A stretch of DNA of 64,000 nt from a virus: positions 1 to 64,000 of IMG/VR virus record IMGVR_UViG_3300042261_001653. One strand, given 5' to 3'. How positions within the stretch are numbered: the first letter of the stretch is position 1; every line of letters starts with the position of its first letter. Shown one piece after another: positions 1-8,601 of the stretch. Below the pieces are notes generated by a model. The model was not told where the DNA came from and ran no database searches. It was given only the letters and a program-made list of their open reading frames with translations. The translations under genes were made by a program, and so were the position numbers.

Positions 1-72
1 TGAAGGTACAGGTTTTGCTACTTGTGCCACTGAAGGTACAGGTTCTGCTACTTGTGCCACTGAAGGTACAGG
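1..72. repeat. 30-bp tandem repeat inside a coding region
   Basis: Two full copies and one partial copy of a 30-bp unit (1-30, 31-60, 61-72) differ at one or two positions. The unit is a whole number of codons and encodes ten residues, VAQVAEPVPS or VAQVAKPVPS, on the minus strand, so it is a protein repeat. More copies may lie beyond the edge. Confidence 0.85.
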
Positions 73-891
73 TAAATTACGTATTTGCCAACCGGGCATT
101 CCTTCTGGTGCGCGAATTCCGGCGGATATCGGTTGTGGATTTAAGCCATAATACCCCGGTCTTGTTTCACGGACTAGTTGGGGCTTGCTCCGTATTATCT
201 CCTCGTGACTTTTTACTGGATAATAAAAAGAAAGGCCGTTATCTACCATCCTAACACCGCGCTCATAATTCCGTTTTAATTTAGCCATCAGCACATCTGT
301 TATATTCTCCGAAGCTGGATCATTCTCCAGACCTGAATTTGGTCCGGTTAACTTTGGAGTAGGAGCCGGAAGATTAGGATCATTAGGAATACGTACATAG
401 CCTGGATCTACAGGAGTATTTCTGGAAGGTATTGGCGGCGGTGTCATGTATTGCCTGGCTTCAGCTTGAATTTCTGAAGGCTGCTGTTCAAGTGGTAAGC
501 TTGGATCAGCCTTTGGCTTGGCGATTGCTGGACTGCTAGGCGCAACTGAAGATTTACCGCCGGCTAAGCCTCGTGAATCGCTTAAATTAATTCCAGTACT
601 ATTTGATGCACTAGAGACACTCCCGCTAGGCTGCGCAGCTATATGCAAATTTGTTACAGGCCTAGGCATTGTAACACTATTCGTGGGGCCGTTTGAAAAA
701 CCAGGTAAGCTTATCTTAGGGCTACCTGTAAAATTCACCATCCTATTAGTTGGTAAAAACGGACCCATCGGACTAATAGGTGCTTGTTGCGCTAATTTCT
801 CAGCTGCCTTAAAAAAGCCTAAAACAAAATGTTCATCTACATCTTGCTCCGCCGCCACTTTTAAAAATCCAGAATAAAAAGAATCGTGCAT
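1..891 (-). CDS. Proline/serine-rich putative virion protein, partial at window edge
   Basis: This is an open minus-strand frame of 297 codons from an ATG at 891 to the window edge; the stop lies outside. The N-terminus reads MHDSFYSGFLKVAAEQ and carries the short motif F..GF.K.A seen in several other proteins here. The middle is low-complexity and rich in Pro, Ser and Asn. Toward the edge a 10-residue unit (VAQVAEPVPS) repeats. It lies just downstream of two small genes of the same strand (896-2050), probably in one operon. No enzymatic motif is visible. A structural or internal virion role is inferred from composition and neighbours only. Confidence 0.75.
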   Translation of the reverse strand, partial: MHDSFYSGFLKVAAEQDVDEHFVLGFFKAAEKLAQQAPISPMGPFLPTNRMVNFTGSPKISLPGFSNGPTNSVTMPRPVTNLHIAAQPSGSVSSASNSTGINLSDSRGLAGGKSSVAPSSPAIAKPKADPSLPLEQQPSEIQAEARQYMTPPPIPSRNTPVDPGYVRIPNDPNLPAPTPKLTGPNSGLENDPASENITDVLMAKLKRNYERGVRMVDNGLSFYYPVKSHEEIIRSKPQLVRETRPGYYGLNPQPISAGIRAPEGMPGWQIRNLPVPSVAQVAEPVPSVAQVAKPVPS

Positions 892-895
892 AACA

Positions 896-1411
896 TTATG
901 AACTCGTATTGCGTGCAGTAATTAATTTATTAAGATACGGCGTAAACAAATATTTATCATCCCGTCCTTCAGGCGTACTTACCGGCTTGAGCGCTAGTTT
1001 TCCTGCAACTGCTTTTGGAGAATCATAGCTACCATGTCCAGCATAGCCACCTAGCAACGATGCAAGCAGCATGGCCATACCGGGGTTTTCAATTCCAAGC
1101 ATTTTAGATAACATTAAACCAGTTAACGCACCGCCACCTGTTCCAAGTGTTCCTGCCGCAGTTTGAGGGGCTAAACCTGTCATGCCAGAAAAATTTTTAA
1201 CAACATCATTCCAAGCGTTTGCGTTTTTAATTAACGTATTTATTAATGCCGCCTTGAAATCCGAACTTCCAAACTTTTCTTCTGCCTCTTTAACCACTTC
1301 ATTAGTAGCCGTATAAAGCTCTTCAGCTTCTTTTAAACAAGCTTCAAGCAAAGCCACGTCAATTCCGTGCGCTTCGTTCCCTTTAATAAAACCCTCAAGT
1401 AGCGCGTGCAT
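896..1411 (-). CDS. Small glycine-rich putative virion protein, paralog of the next gene
   Basis: This encodes 171 residues. The N-terminal region (EGFIKGNEAHGID..LLEACLKEAEE) matches the start of the neighbouring protein at 1415-2050 (EGFVKQAAQHGID..LLRACLKVAAE). A glycine-rich hydrophobic stretch follows (TLGTGGGALTGLML, then LLASLLGGYAGHG), which could be a membrane-active or packing segment. The two genes are 3 bp apart and co-directional, which suggests a tandem duplication in one operon. I recognise no named family. A minor or internal virion role is an inference. Confidence 0.7.
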   Translation of the reverse strand: MHALLEGFIKGNEAHGIDVALLEACLKEAEELYTATNEVVKEAEEKFGSSDFKAALINTLIKNANAWNDVVKNFSGMTGLAPQTAAGTLGTGGGALTGLMLSKMLGIENPGMAMLLASLLGGYAGHGSYDSPKAVAGKLALKPVSTPEGRDDKYLFTPYLNKLITARNTSS

Positions 1412-1414
1412 TTA

Positions 1415-2050
1415 TTAAATATCTATAGCTGGTTCAGTTAAACGCAGAGTCTTAAGAGTCTTAGGCTTAAACCGTTTTGCGAGGAAGTTAAACAATTGAC
1501 CCAGCTTACCCCTATATTTATAACCGCCAGCTAACCCAGCACCAAAACCTAATGTTTTTAATAACGGAAAATTACTGCCGGCGTCCGGGGTAGGAGAACC
1601 TGTAGCTGCGGCTGGCTCTTGCGGGGTTTTGACCGATGTGCCACCAGCATAGCGACCTAAGCCATAACCTAGGCCGGCACCACCAGTAGCGCCAAAAAGA
1701 AGAGAAGCCAATGGATCAGTGCCGACTACCTGAGAACCTAATAAACCTGCTAACGCACCGCCACCGCTACCTAAAATTGCGTTTGCTGCGTCTGAGCCTA
1801 CACCTAAATGCTTCATTAAGCCTTGCTGTAAAGGCTGGATATACGAGCTAATATCTGCTTTCTTGCACAATGCGTGATAAAGCTCTCGCCTAAAATTCGA
1901 TCCGCCAATCATGGCTTCAGCTTTCTTAATCGTTTGCTCCATTAACGCTTGGGATTCTGCGGCTACTTTAAGACAAGCCCGTAGTAGATTTTCATCAATC
2001 CCGTGCTGTGCTGCTTGTTTAACAAAACCTTCTTGAACTGAATTTAACAT
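1415..2050 (-). CDS. Small glycine-rich putative virion protein, paralog of 896-1411
   Basis: This encodes 211 residues. The N-terminus has EGFVKQAAQHGIDENLLRAC and is clearly related to the downstream gene. A Gly/Ala-rich central part (ILGSGGGALAGLLGS, then GATGGAGLGYGLGRYAGG) resembles a hydrophobic glycine-zipper region, and the C-terminal tail is basic. The start ATG is supported by a promoter whose -10 hexamer ends 6 bp upstream. No catalytic motif is seen. Confidence 0.7.
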   Translation of the reverse strand: MLNSVQEGFVKQAAQHGIDENLLRACLKVAAESQALMEQTIKKAEAMIGGSNFRRELYHALCKKADISSYIQPLQQGLMKHLGVGSDAANAILGSGGGALAGLLGSQVVGTDPLASLLFGATGGAGLGYGLGRYAGGTSVKTPQEPAAATGSPTPDAGSNFPLLKTLGFGAGLAGGYKYRGKLGQLFNFLAKRFKPKTLKTLRLTEPAIDI

Positions 2051-2056
2051 AAAATA

Positions 2057-2085
2057 AGTTATTTAGTATTTAATACCTGAGTCAA
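2057..2085 (-). promoter_or_regulatory. Sigma70-like promoter, leaderless layout, for the 2050 gene
   Basis: On the minus strand TTGACT (2080-2085), a 17-bp spacer and ATAACT (2057-2062) are followed by 6 bp and the ATG at 2050. The layout matches about a dozen other promoters in the window. The expected transcription start falls on or next to the ATG. Confidence 0.55.
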
Positions 2086-2097
2086 TCAACACCACTA

Positions 2098-3135
2098 TTA
2101 ACGCGCCATTCGATGCATGAGCGAACGTAAAGCCGGATTCTCTAAATCAATATCACCAGTACTACCTTGCCCGCCTAAGTAATCCCAGATTTTAGAAAGA
2201 TTACTACCCCAAGTCAATTGAGGCGCTTCAGAACCAGCTGTGCCGCCAAAAGCTGTGCGCAAACCTCTAGCCGCGTCTTGCATGTTAGCCCTGCCTCCGG
2301 CTGCTCGTGCGGCCCTATAGGCAGCTAAAGCAGTATCCATTTGCGAAGCATTACTATCAGCTCGTAACGCTGTGGTTTCTAGATTCTTCGCGGTATCCGG
2401 TTTTACTGCTTCATAACCTAAATTAACCGCCATACTTATTGGCCCAGGCAAAGCCCAACGCGCACTTTCGGCAATTCCAGCGCCAACTGGAGTATGTAAC
2501 AACGAGCCATCAGCCGCTAACTCTCGCGAAATTGGGTCTTGTCCAGCTTCAGCTGCAGCTGATAGACCTAACGTGCCAGCAAACATACGCCCAGGTAATT
2601 TTAAGAACCGCCCCAAAGCTGTAGGTTTTTTAAACCTGCCTGTTGCTAACCGTGTTGGTGCGTGTTTTTCTAACCCTTTTCGAGTTGCCCAAGCGCCTAG
2701 TGTTCCGGCTCCAAGTGGTAAAGTTGCGGCGCCAACAGTTTTCCCTGCCGCTTCCCAATAAGGATGTGGATAGGGTACGTTAGGTTCGCCTGGATAAAGA
2801 TTATTGAAATTTGTTAAATTGGACCCTCTGATGTTTGGCTTTACCCAACGGTCAACAGGCGATTTAGGACGAAATAAATTTTGCACCCAATTGGCGGCAC
2901 CGGAAGTAAATTTACCTTGATTGAACGCCAAGTCAGCACCAACGCCCGCAAGTGGAAGAAGCCAAGGCCAAAGCGATTTCTTTTTCGGTTCCTGATAAAC
3001 AATTGGCGGTGGGCGATACGGTGGCTCACTCGACAAATAGAGCGGAATGTTAAAAGCAGCTTTCGTTAACGGCAAAGGAAAACTTAGCCGGGTAGGACGA
3101 GCGGATAAACTTGCGTTGGCAGCCATGATCTTCAT
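2098..3135 (-). CDS. Putative virion protein with glycine-rich segments (345 aa)
   Basis: The first in-frame ATG is at 3135; another at 3126 (MAANASLSARP) is equally plausible. The protein has a Pro-rich N-terminal part, one likely hydrophobic segment near WPWLLPLAGVGADLAF, and Gly/Ala-rich stretches (AAGKTVGAATLPLGAGTLGAW). The C-terminal half is Ala/Arg-rich and probably helical. It lies upstream of the two small paralogs and is co-directional with them. No known domain is recognised, and an internal virion protein is a guess from context. A TTGCAC/TATTAT pair lies just upstream, with spacing to the start less clean than elsewhere. Confidence 0.6.
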   Translation of the reverse strand: MKIMAANASLSARPTRLSFPLPLTKAAFNIPLYLSSEPPYRPPPIVYQEPKKKSLWPWLLPLAGVGADLAFNQGKFTSGAANWVQNLFRPKSPVDRWVKPNIRGSNLTNFNNLYPGEPNVPYPHPYWEAAGKTVGAATLPLGAGTLGAWATRKGLEKHAPTRLATGRFKKPTALGRFLKLPGRMFAGTLGLSAAAEAGQDPISRELAADGSLLHTPVGAGIAESARWALPGPISMAVNLGYEAVKPDTAKNLETTALRADSNASQMDTALAAYRAARAAGGRANMQDAARGLRTAFGGTAGSEAPQLTWGSNLSKIWDYLGGQGSTGDIDLENPALRSLMHRMAR

Positions 3136-3218
3136 TTATAATAAACAATCAGATTTAATTGTGCAAGCAGACAAATTTAAAGCCAGCGTGCTTGCGCACA
3201 TTTGACATATGGCGCGTT

Positions 3219-5150
3219 CTAACCTCTAGCCAGCATGTTTGTATGGTCCGGCAATAGTTGTGGGTTTACCGCGAGTATAACCTTCTGAGCCCAGACAAAA
3301 AAGTCCAACGAAAGAGACTGACCGATATTTTCATCGTTCAACTGCCACGTTGCGCATTCATCGACGTTTTGTGTTTTGCGTAATGGGCTAAGTAACGAGG
3401 AAGCTGAAATAAGCTCGTTTCGATAATCTACGCATATTTCAAAACGCACAGCTAAAGGTCCAAATTCATTGGCTACCTTTTGCACAGAATCAAATACGTC
3501 ATTTAAAATTACGGCAAAGTCAGGTTCAACCGAATTAAGCGGTTCATAAAAAGCACGGACATTGAGATCATCCAAACAGTCAGGATGCTCGACTTGAACC
3601 GCCCTATAAAGAAAATAGCCGAAGTAATTAAACAGGTATTGAAGCGTAACGCACTGATGTGCTTTGAGCTGTAATTTAAGTTTCGGATAAGAAGCACATA
3701 TATCGTAGTCTTCGCCGATTGGCTTTTCTGGATAATCTTTATGAAAATCCTGATGTTCAGCGAGAATGAACTGAAGTACCACCATAATCGCTTCAGTTGA
3801 AATTTTTGGATAGTGATGTAAAAAATTCGCAGCAACCCGAATGTCGGTTTCAGTTAATTCGTAAGCTATACCGTAAAGATTAAAGGTATGGATTGCTTCT
3901 AAAATTAACGTAGCACAACGATTTGATTTTTCATTTTTAGGTAAAATACCTGTGTAGTCAAAATAACAGTCTTCTTGCATCAGCTTACCTAAATATTTAG
4001 AAACGTAATTTAACGGGTAATTTTTAATATGTTCATTTTTAAAATCATAACTTAATAAATTATAAAATAAGTTAGTTAATAATGAATTACCGCAAACAGA
4101 TGTAGTATAGTTATTTTTTAAAGGAGCAAAATTTTTGAGGGTTACGTCAAGAACGTCTTCGTTTGGTTCAGCTTTTAATACTTCGTCAGTTAAGCTACTT
4201 GTTGGAATAAGTAATGGTCGCGGAGCGTTTGATTTTACGTCAGTATCGATCTTGTCATTTTCCGCCCGTGCGGCAGCACACGAGAGATTTGAAGGACCTG
4301 CGGAGCCGTCCTCGGCGAAGCGAGGTCTTTTATCTCCGTAACGGAATTCCACTTTAGTCTCCATACTAGATTTATTACTAGAATATAAACGCATCGCATC
4401 ATTTGTTATAGAGTATGCATAATCTGTTATAGCATTATTTTTTTTGTGACCACAGTTGCTTTGATTGGTACCTATAACATTTAGCGCAGTTCCCGTATAA
4501 ATTGGTACTATATCTGCTTTATTTGGTACTGCGTTTTCTTCGCTTTGTTGGCCTGCTAAGCAGTACCTTGGATCGCGTGCACTGCCTATGCGCTGAATGT
4601 ATTTCCCCTCAATTAACGCACCAATTGCTCGCCATATGGTCATCTTAGCTAGGAACGGTAAATCCTGTGCTATGTACCCGGGACTAGCATAAGCTGATGT
4701 GTCTTTTTTATTTTTTAATTGTCGCATTTTAATAACCTGAACAAACCAAGCGTAAACAATAGCCACATTTTCTCCGCACTGCCCAAACTTCTTAGCTATT
4801 TCGACATCGAAATATATTTTATTTAATAACGCTTCTTTTAATACTTCTTCGTTATTAAATGTGTAGTAACAAACGTTATGCGTATAAGGAAAATGCTTTT
4901 TAAGTAATACTCCTTTTTTTACGAGCTTGTCGACCACGGTTCTTACGTTCTTACAAAACGGCAAGGCTTCTAAAAGTTGGTCTTCGGTATGGTAAAACCA
5001 CCGCTTACCTTCTTCTTCGATTCCTTGGAACGTGCGGTCCTTTGAAATGACATAGGCTAAATATTGCAATACCGCTGCTTCGCGCACCGAATACTGCATA
5101 GCCAATACCTTACTAAAGCTAATCAATTTAACGTTATCTTGTTCTATCAT
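3219..5150 (-). CDS. Winged-helix DNA-binding protein, possible replication initiator-like (643 aa)
   Basis: The start is placed at the ATG at 5150 (MIEQDNVKLISF) because a TTGACA/TATGTT promoter ends 7 bp upstream; a longer frame from a TTG at 5207 would run through that promoter. The first 200 residues look like two winged-helix units: Y.VREAAVLQYLAYVIS with TEDQLLEAL.F and VRTVVDKLVKKGVLL, then a second block with LAKMTIWRAIGALIEGKYI. The middle is low-complexity and the last 250 residues are globular without a motif I know. Phage replication initiators and regulators often have this layout, but the role is inferred. It is divergent from the 5235 operon. Confidence 0.65.
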   Translation of the reverse strand: MIEQDNVKLISFSKVLAMQYSVREAAVLQYLAYVISKDRTFQGIEEEGKRWFYHTEDQLLEALPFCKNVRTVVDKLVKKGVLLKKHFPYTHNVCYYTFNNEEVLKEALLNKIYFDVEIAKKFGQCGENVAIVYAWFVQVIKMRQLKNKKDTSAYASPGYIAQDLPFLAKMTIWRAIGALIEGKYIQRIGSARDPRYCLAGQQSEENAVPNKADIVPIYTGTALNVIGTNQSNCGHKKNNAITDYAYSITNDAMRLYSSNKSSMETKVEFRYGDKRPRFAEDGSAGPSNLSCAAARAENDKIDTDVKSNAPRPLLIPTSSLTDEVLKAEPNEDVLDVTLKNFAPLKNNYTTSVCGNSLLTNLFYNLLSYDFKNEHIKNYPLNYVSKYLGKLMQEDCYFDYTGILPKNEKSNRCATLILEAIHTFNLYGIAYELTETDIRVAANFLHHYPKISTEAIMVVLQFILAEHQDFHKDYPEKPIGEDYDICASYPKLKLQLKAHQCVTLQYLFNYFGYFLYRAVQVEHPDCLDDLNVRAFYEPLNSVEPDFAVILNDVFDSVQKVANEFGPLAVRFEICVDYRNELISASSLLSPLRKTQNVDECATWQLNDENIGQSLSLDFFVWAQKVILAVNPQLLPDHTNMLARG

Positions 5151-5157
5151 ATGGTAT

Positions 5158-5185
5158 AACATACTACTCTTTGGTATCTTGTCAA
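5158..5185 (-). promoter_or_regulatory. Sigma70-like promoter, leaderless layout
   Basis: On the minus strand TTGACA (5180-5185), a 16-bp spacer and TATGTT (5158-5163) are followed by 7 bp and the ATG at 5150. It lies back to back with the plus-strand promoter at 5201-5228, so this 90-bp region drives two divergent transcripts. Confidence 0.7.
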
Positions 5186-5200
5186 ATAATACCCCGCTAC

Positions 5201-5228
5201 TTGACAATCTTTAGGCCTAGCGTATGTT
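5201..5228 (+). promoter_or_regulatory. Sigma70-like promoter, leaderless layout
   Basis: TTGACA (5201-5206), a 16-bp spacer and TATGTT (5223-5228) are followed by 6 bp and the ATG at 5235. Purine-rich AGAAGG abuts the ATG but is too close to act as a normal Shine-Dalgarno. The expected transcription start is at or within 1-2 nt of the ATG. Confidence 0.75.
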
Positions 5229-5234
5229 AGAAGG

Positions 5235-5465
5235 ATGAAAGATATTGCAGACTTTAAGAGTTTTTGTGGCTTAACCTCCACTGGATGGAAAAAGCTAAGT
5301 CCACGTACACAGCGCGATTTAAAGGCCTTGTATGCTGACAAGGTTAATTACCGGTGTATCTGCGGAGAATATCCAAAGATTAACAACGATTGGCTGTGGA
5401 CCGGTAACAGCTGGGAGCACACTCATCAAGGCGGAATAACGATTGTGTGTGTTAAAAAAAGTTAA
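5235..5465 (+). CDS. Small hypothetical protein (76 aa)
   Basis: This is the first gene of the plus-strand operon leading to rnhA. It is Trp- and Cys-containing (CICGEYPKINNDWLWTGNSW) with a basic middle (LSPRTQRDLKAL). A strong promoter directly abuts its start, which supports it as real. No family is recognised. Confidence 0.6.
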   Translation: MKDIADFKSFCGLTSTGWKKLSPRTQRDLKALYADKVNYRCICGEYPKINNDWLWTGNSWEHTHQGGITIVCVKKS

Positions 5466-5518
5466 AATAAAGAAATATTAAAACTACTTCACCGAGTTGT
5501 CAAGCAGGTGAATACGAA

Positions 5519-6001
5519 ATGAAGCACATTACAATCTACGCCGATGGATCAGGAAATAGCACTACAGCCACCAGTGGTTGTGGTTCTCTAATTAAATATC
5601 CAGATGGCAAAGAAAAACGGTTGCATGACGCCTTTATCGGTGCGACCAATAACCAGATGGAATTATTCGCGGTTATCCAGGCCTTTGATTACCTTGCCAA
5701 TACGGAAGAATTAAAGGATATCTGTGTGCAGGTATTTTCAGATTCAGAATACGTTGTAAAGGGTTGTACCGAATGGCTGCCCAAATGGATAGCTCGAGGC
5801 TGGAAAACCGCCAAGGGACCATTAAAGAATAAAATAATTTGGCAGACCATGAATACGTTTATTAATGCCATGGATGTTAAATTTACCTGGGTACGTGGGC
5901 ATAACGGAAATAAAGGAAATGAAGAAGTAGACAAGATTGCCGGTGAAGCCCGGCTTAATTTGGAACAATGTATTTTAAAACGCGAACAAGCAGCAGCCTA
6001 A
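5519..6001 (+). CDS. rnhA: Ribonuclease HI
   Basis: This 160-residue protein has the RNase HI order of motifs: ITIYADGSG with the first catalytic Asp, NNQMELFAVIQAF with the Glu, VFSDSEYVVKG with the second Asp, WVRGHNGNKGNEEVDKIA with the His and last Asp. Length fits bacterial RNase HI. The enzyme would cut RNA in RNA-DNA hybrids, for example primers during phage replication. The start is supported by AGGTG 8 nt upstream of ATG. The next gene follows 7 bp downstream. Confidence 0.93.
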   Translation: MKHITIYADGSGNSTTATSGCGSLIKYPDGKEKRLHDAFIGATNNQMELFAVIQAFDYLANTEELKDICVQVFSDSEYVVKGCTEWLPKWIARGWKTAKGPLKNKIIWQTMNTFINAMDVKFTWVRGHNGNKGNEEVDKIAGEARLNLEQCILKREQAAA

Positions 6002-6008
6002 TTTAAAT

Positions 6009-6569
6009 ATGGACCAAACAACATTATTAACCGCAACCGGACAACTACGATTCGACACGTTCGAAAAAACTATAAGACTGGCTAAGAATCGTCAGCTGCA
6101 AAACATTATTGAAACTGGTACCATGCGTACCCATGTGAATTGTCAGGACGGTAGTTCGACTCTAGTATTTTCCTGGTTGGCTGACGATATAAACGGCCAG
6201 TTTATCAGCGTAGATATAAATAAGGTAAACCAAGATCTAACTGCAGATTTCCTTAAACAACGAGGAACAGGTACACGTACAACTTTGGTTAATTTGGATT
6301 CTGTTGAGTTTTTAAGTAAATATGCAGGTCGCATAGATTTACTTTATTTAGATTCTTACGACTATGTGCAATCCGACTATATGCCTTGTCAGTTACACCA
6401 ATTGGCCGAATTAGGTGGTGCGTATGGAAAGCTTACAGACAATGCGTTAATTCTAATAGATGACTGCGCTTTGCCCTTCGGTGGTAAAGCGGGTTTAAGT
6501 TCTGCCTTCTTAAAGTGTCGTGGTTGGAAATTACTACAGGCCGAATACCAGCAATTGTGGAGCCGTTAA
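6009..6569 (+). CDS. SAM-dependent methyltransferase-like protein
   Basis: This 186-residue protein has a Rossmann-type methyltransferase outline: a first-strand region near NIIETGTMRTHVNCQDGSST, an acidic residue ending strand 2 (GQFISVDINK), then IDLLYLDSYDY and ALILIDDCALPFGG. It resembles the class I family related to Methyltransf_24. The glycine-rich loop is not textbook, so the substrate and even the activity are open. The ATG follows AT-rich TAATTTAAAT with no clear Shine-Dalgarno, and the next gene starts 7 bp after its stop. It could act on a sugar, nucleotide or peptide. Confidence 0.6.
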   Translation: MDQTTLLTATGQLRFDTFEKTIRLAKNRQLQNIIETGTMRTHVNCQDGSSTLVFSWLADDINGQFISVDINKVNQDLTADFLKQRGTGTRTTLVNLDSVEFLSKYAGRIDLLYLDSYDYVQSDYMPCQLHQLAELGGAYGKLTDNALILIDDCALPFGGKAGLSSAFLKCRGWKLLQAEYQQLWSR

Positions 6570-6576
6570 AACTACA

Positions 6577-7149
6577 ATGAAAAATAAATATTTTAGCATA
6601 AATCGGCTAAACTTTCCTTACGTGGACCACCAGTATAACCGTACATATTTTAATGAGCGCTGTGTGGAGGTTGCGCTGGGTGCATGGTTCGTAAATCGGT
6701 GTAAAAACGATTGCGTTGAGGTTGGAGCGGTTATGCCTTATTACGGCGTAGCCTGTCCGGTTGTAATAGATATCTCTGATCCACATCCTAAAGTATTGAA
6801 AATGAATGCTTTGGATTACAGTTATAAAGATAAGAACGTATTGTCCATTTCCACTGTTGAGCATTTTAAAACCAGTGAGTATTTAAATCGTACAGATAGC
6901 GATAGCTCTGCGTTTATGCAGAAAATAGCAAAAGAAAGTAAAAATTATTTGATAACTTGGGGGTTAGGGTATAACTTGTTTCTGGATGCATGGCTGGAGC
7001 TTTCCAGGTTGCGCTATAACGTGTTGACGAAGGTAGCTGGCGAGAACTGGTGTGTGGCTGAAAGTAAAAGGCTGAGTCATATTTACGACTATACCAGATG
7101 CAGCGCAACGGCTATCTGTGTGGTAACGAATTTAACTGAATTACTATAA
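6577..7149 (+). CDS. Possible methyltransferase-like protein (190 aa)
   Basis: The start is placed at ATG 6577 (MKNKYFSINRLNFPY), after the upstream stop; the open frame extends 57 bp further into the previous gene. CVEVGAVMPYYG, VVIDISDPHPKVLKMNALDY and NVLSISTVEHF follow the order expected for a methyltransferase fold: strand 1, acidic strand 2, and a strand 4 with SxxTxEHF. It lies between another methyltransferase-like gene and thyX and shares a TAATG overlap with thyX. A substrate cannot be proposed. Confidence 0.55.
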   Translation: MKNKYFSINRLNFPYVDHQYNRTYFNERCVEVALGAWFVNRCKNDCVEVGAVMPYYGVACPVVIDISDPHPKVLKMNALDYSYKDKNVLSISTVEHFKTSEYLNRTDSDSSAFMQKIAKESKNYLITWGLGYNLFLDAWLELSRLRYNVLTKVAGENWCVAESKRLSHIYDYTRCSATAICVVTNLTELL

Positions 7150-7862
7150 TGGAAGAAATTAAAGGTCAAAAAATACAAGTATTGGATTTAGGCTATGTGC
7201 GCTTGGTTGATTTCTACGGAAACGATCAGCGCATTGTGGAAGCGGCGAGAGTTTCATACGACTCATCCTCTAAGGGAGAAGAACAGGACAAGAAATTGTT
7301 GCAGTATTTATATAAGAATTTCCATACCAGTCCATTTGAACAAGTCGCAATAACCTACGAGATTAAGTTGCCACTCTTTGTGCAAGCGCAATTAAAGCGC
7401 AATCGTACACAGCGACTTAACGAGCAGAGTTATCGTTATACAGAACCGGAAGAACATTTTTATATTCCCAACGAATGGCGCCGCCAAGATACCAAGAATA
7501 AACAAGGTAGCTGCGTTGAAGCCGGATGGGATCCAATAATTGCGAATGACAAGCTAGTCTCGGTAGCCTTACAGGAGCACTGCGATAAAGCCTATGATTT
7601 ATATATTGCCATGTTGGATGCTGGAATTGCTCGTGAAATGGCTAGGATGGTATTGCCACAAAATCTATATACAAAAATCTATACCAACTGGGATTTAAAT
7701 AATTTAACCAAGTTCTTTACTCTGCGCTTGGATGCACATGCGCAATTGGAAATCCAAGAATACGCCAAAGCTATGTATACTTTTGCCAAGCAATTGTTTC
7801 CGTGGACTATTGAAGCCTTTGATAAATATAAATTGGCGCACGCAGAACAGAGTGGCAGTTGA
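7149..7862 (+). CDS. thyX: Flavin-dependent thymidylate synthase ThyX
   Basis: This 237-residue protein carries the ThyX signature region QAQLKRNRTQRLNEQSYRYT, a variant of RHRxxSxNExSxRY with Asn in place of the second-position His, and downstream AREMARMVLPQNLYTKIY with the helix of substrate-binding residues. The enzyme makes dTMP from dUMP using methylene-tetrahydrofolate and FAD. dCMP deaminase, dUTPase and thymidylate kinase genes elsewhere in the window complete a dCMP-to-dTDP route. The start overlaps the previous stop by one base. Confidence 0.93.
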   Translation: MEEIKGQKIQVLDLGYVRLVDFYGNDQRIVEAARVSYDSSSKGEEQDKKLLQYLYKNFHTSPFEQVAITYEIKLPLFVQAQLKRNRTQRLNEQSYRYTEPEEHFYIPNEWRRQDTKNKQGSCVEAGWDPIIANDKLVSVALQEHCDKAYDLYIAMLDAGIAREMARMVLPQNLYTKIYTNWDLNNLTKFFTLRLDAHAQLEIQEYAKAMYTFAKQLFPWTIEAFDKYKLAHAEQSGS

Positions 7863-7886
7863 CAGATTGTAAACCTGTGATATCTT
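7859..7886 (+). promoter_or_regulatory. Sigma70-like promoter, leaderless layout
   Basis: TTGACA (7859-7864) overlaps the last codons of thyX. A 16-bp spacer and TATCTT (7881-7886) follow, then 6 bp to the ATG at 7893. The spacing is identical to the promoter at 5201. Confidence 0.72.
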
Positions 7887-7892
7887 GTATTT

Positions 7893-8117
7893 ATGAAGTT
7901 ACGAGCAACGTCAATTTTATATCGGGCAATATGCGAAGGAGTGGCGGCGGGATTTAGCGCAGCCACCAATAACAAAGAAAAGGTGGAGGATACGTCTATT
8001 TTATTGGAGTTGATTGCCGCGCAAGTGTTGCGAAGTTTAAACGATGTTTTAGATTTTGAAGATGATCGGGTGGAAATGAAAGAAGATCAAAATGGAACAA
8101 CTAGTGAACAGCAATAG
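7893..8117 (+). CDS. Small hypothetical protein (74 aa)
   Basis: The gene starts at the ATG directly behind a consensus-like promoter. It is probably helical, with Ala-rich RAICEGVAAGFSAATN and an acidic C-terminal end. It overlaps the next gene by 26 bp in another frame. No family is recognised. Confidence 0.55.
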   Translation: MKLRATSILYRAICEGVAAGFSAATNNKEKVEDTSILLELIAAQVLRSLNDVLDFEDDRVEMKEDQNGTTSEQQ

Positions 8118-8553
8118 TGTTAGTTTACCAATGATGAATACAACTTTTCATCCTTCAAATATGTTGATTAACGAAAATAAGACTGTGGATTTAGGTCAGA
8201 TTAAAATTAAATTAAACAGCTCAGTGGATGGCGGAAATAAACCAACCAATGGGGCTGTCGTAGATAAAGTAGATCAATTAGTAAACGTAGAGCGTCAAGC
8301 GGTCTATGGTTGTCCTTCTGAAGATTTTACAAGGACGGCCAATATGATGACTGCGCTTGGCTTTCGGTTTATGTCGACCGATGGCCAGCTTAAAGATGTA
8401 CAACCTGAGCATATACCCATGTTCATGATTTTAATTAAGTTATCCAGAATCGCCAACTGTGAACATGCTTTTCATGCGGATTCCTGGCTGGATGTAAAAG
8501 GCTACGCTAAGACAGCCGAGATCGTTAATGAAAAATTGTACGCTGATCAATAA
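8092..8553 (+). CDS. DUF6378-like phage protein
   Basis: This 153-residue protein contains ERQAVYGCPSEDFTRTANMM and IKLSRIANCEHAFHADSWLD followed by VKGYAKTAEIV. These are the hallmark segments of a small phage/prophage domain I know as DUF6378, of unknown function. The N-terminal 60 residues are extra and low in complexity. It sits in a run of short, overlapping plus-strand genes. Confidence 0.65.
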   Translation: MEQLVNSNSVSLPMMNTTFHPSNMLINENKTVDLGQIKIKLNSSVDGGNKPTNGAVVDKVDQLVNVERQAVYGCPSEDFTRTANMMTALGFRFMSTDGQLKDVQPEHIPMFMILIKLSRIANCEHAFHADSWLDVKGYAKTAEIVNEKLYADQ

Positions 8554-8601
8554 ACAAGAAAGTCGAAGCTTTACGTCGGCGCCTACTGGCAATAGTAAGT
8601 C

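Noticed and set aside
1-72. Possible CRISPR-like direct repeat
   Set aside because: The repeats touch with no spacers, and 30 bp equals ten codons in an open frame on the minus strand; it is a protein repeat.
518-877. 119-codon plus-strand frame
   Set aside because: It is the shadow of the 297-codon minus-strand gene, whose product has a recognisable start motif and clean composition.
5151-5207. Longer start (TTG 5207) for the winged-helix gene
   Set aside because: The extension covers a perfect-spacing promoter whose -10 ends 7 bp before the ATG at 5150.
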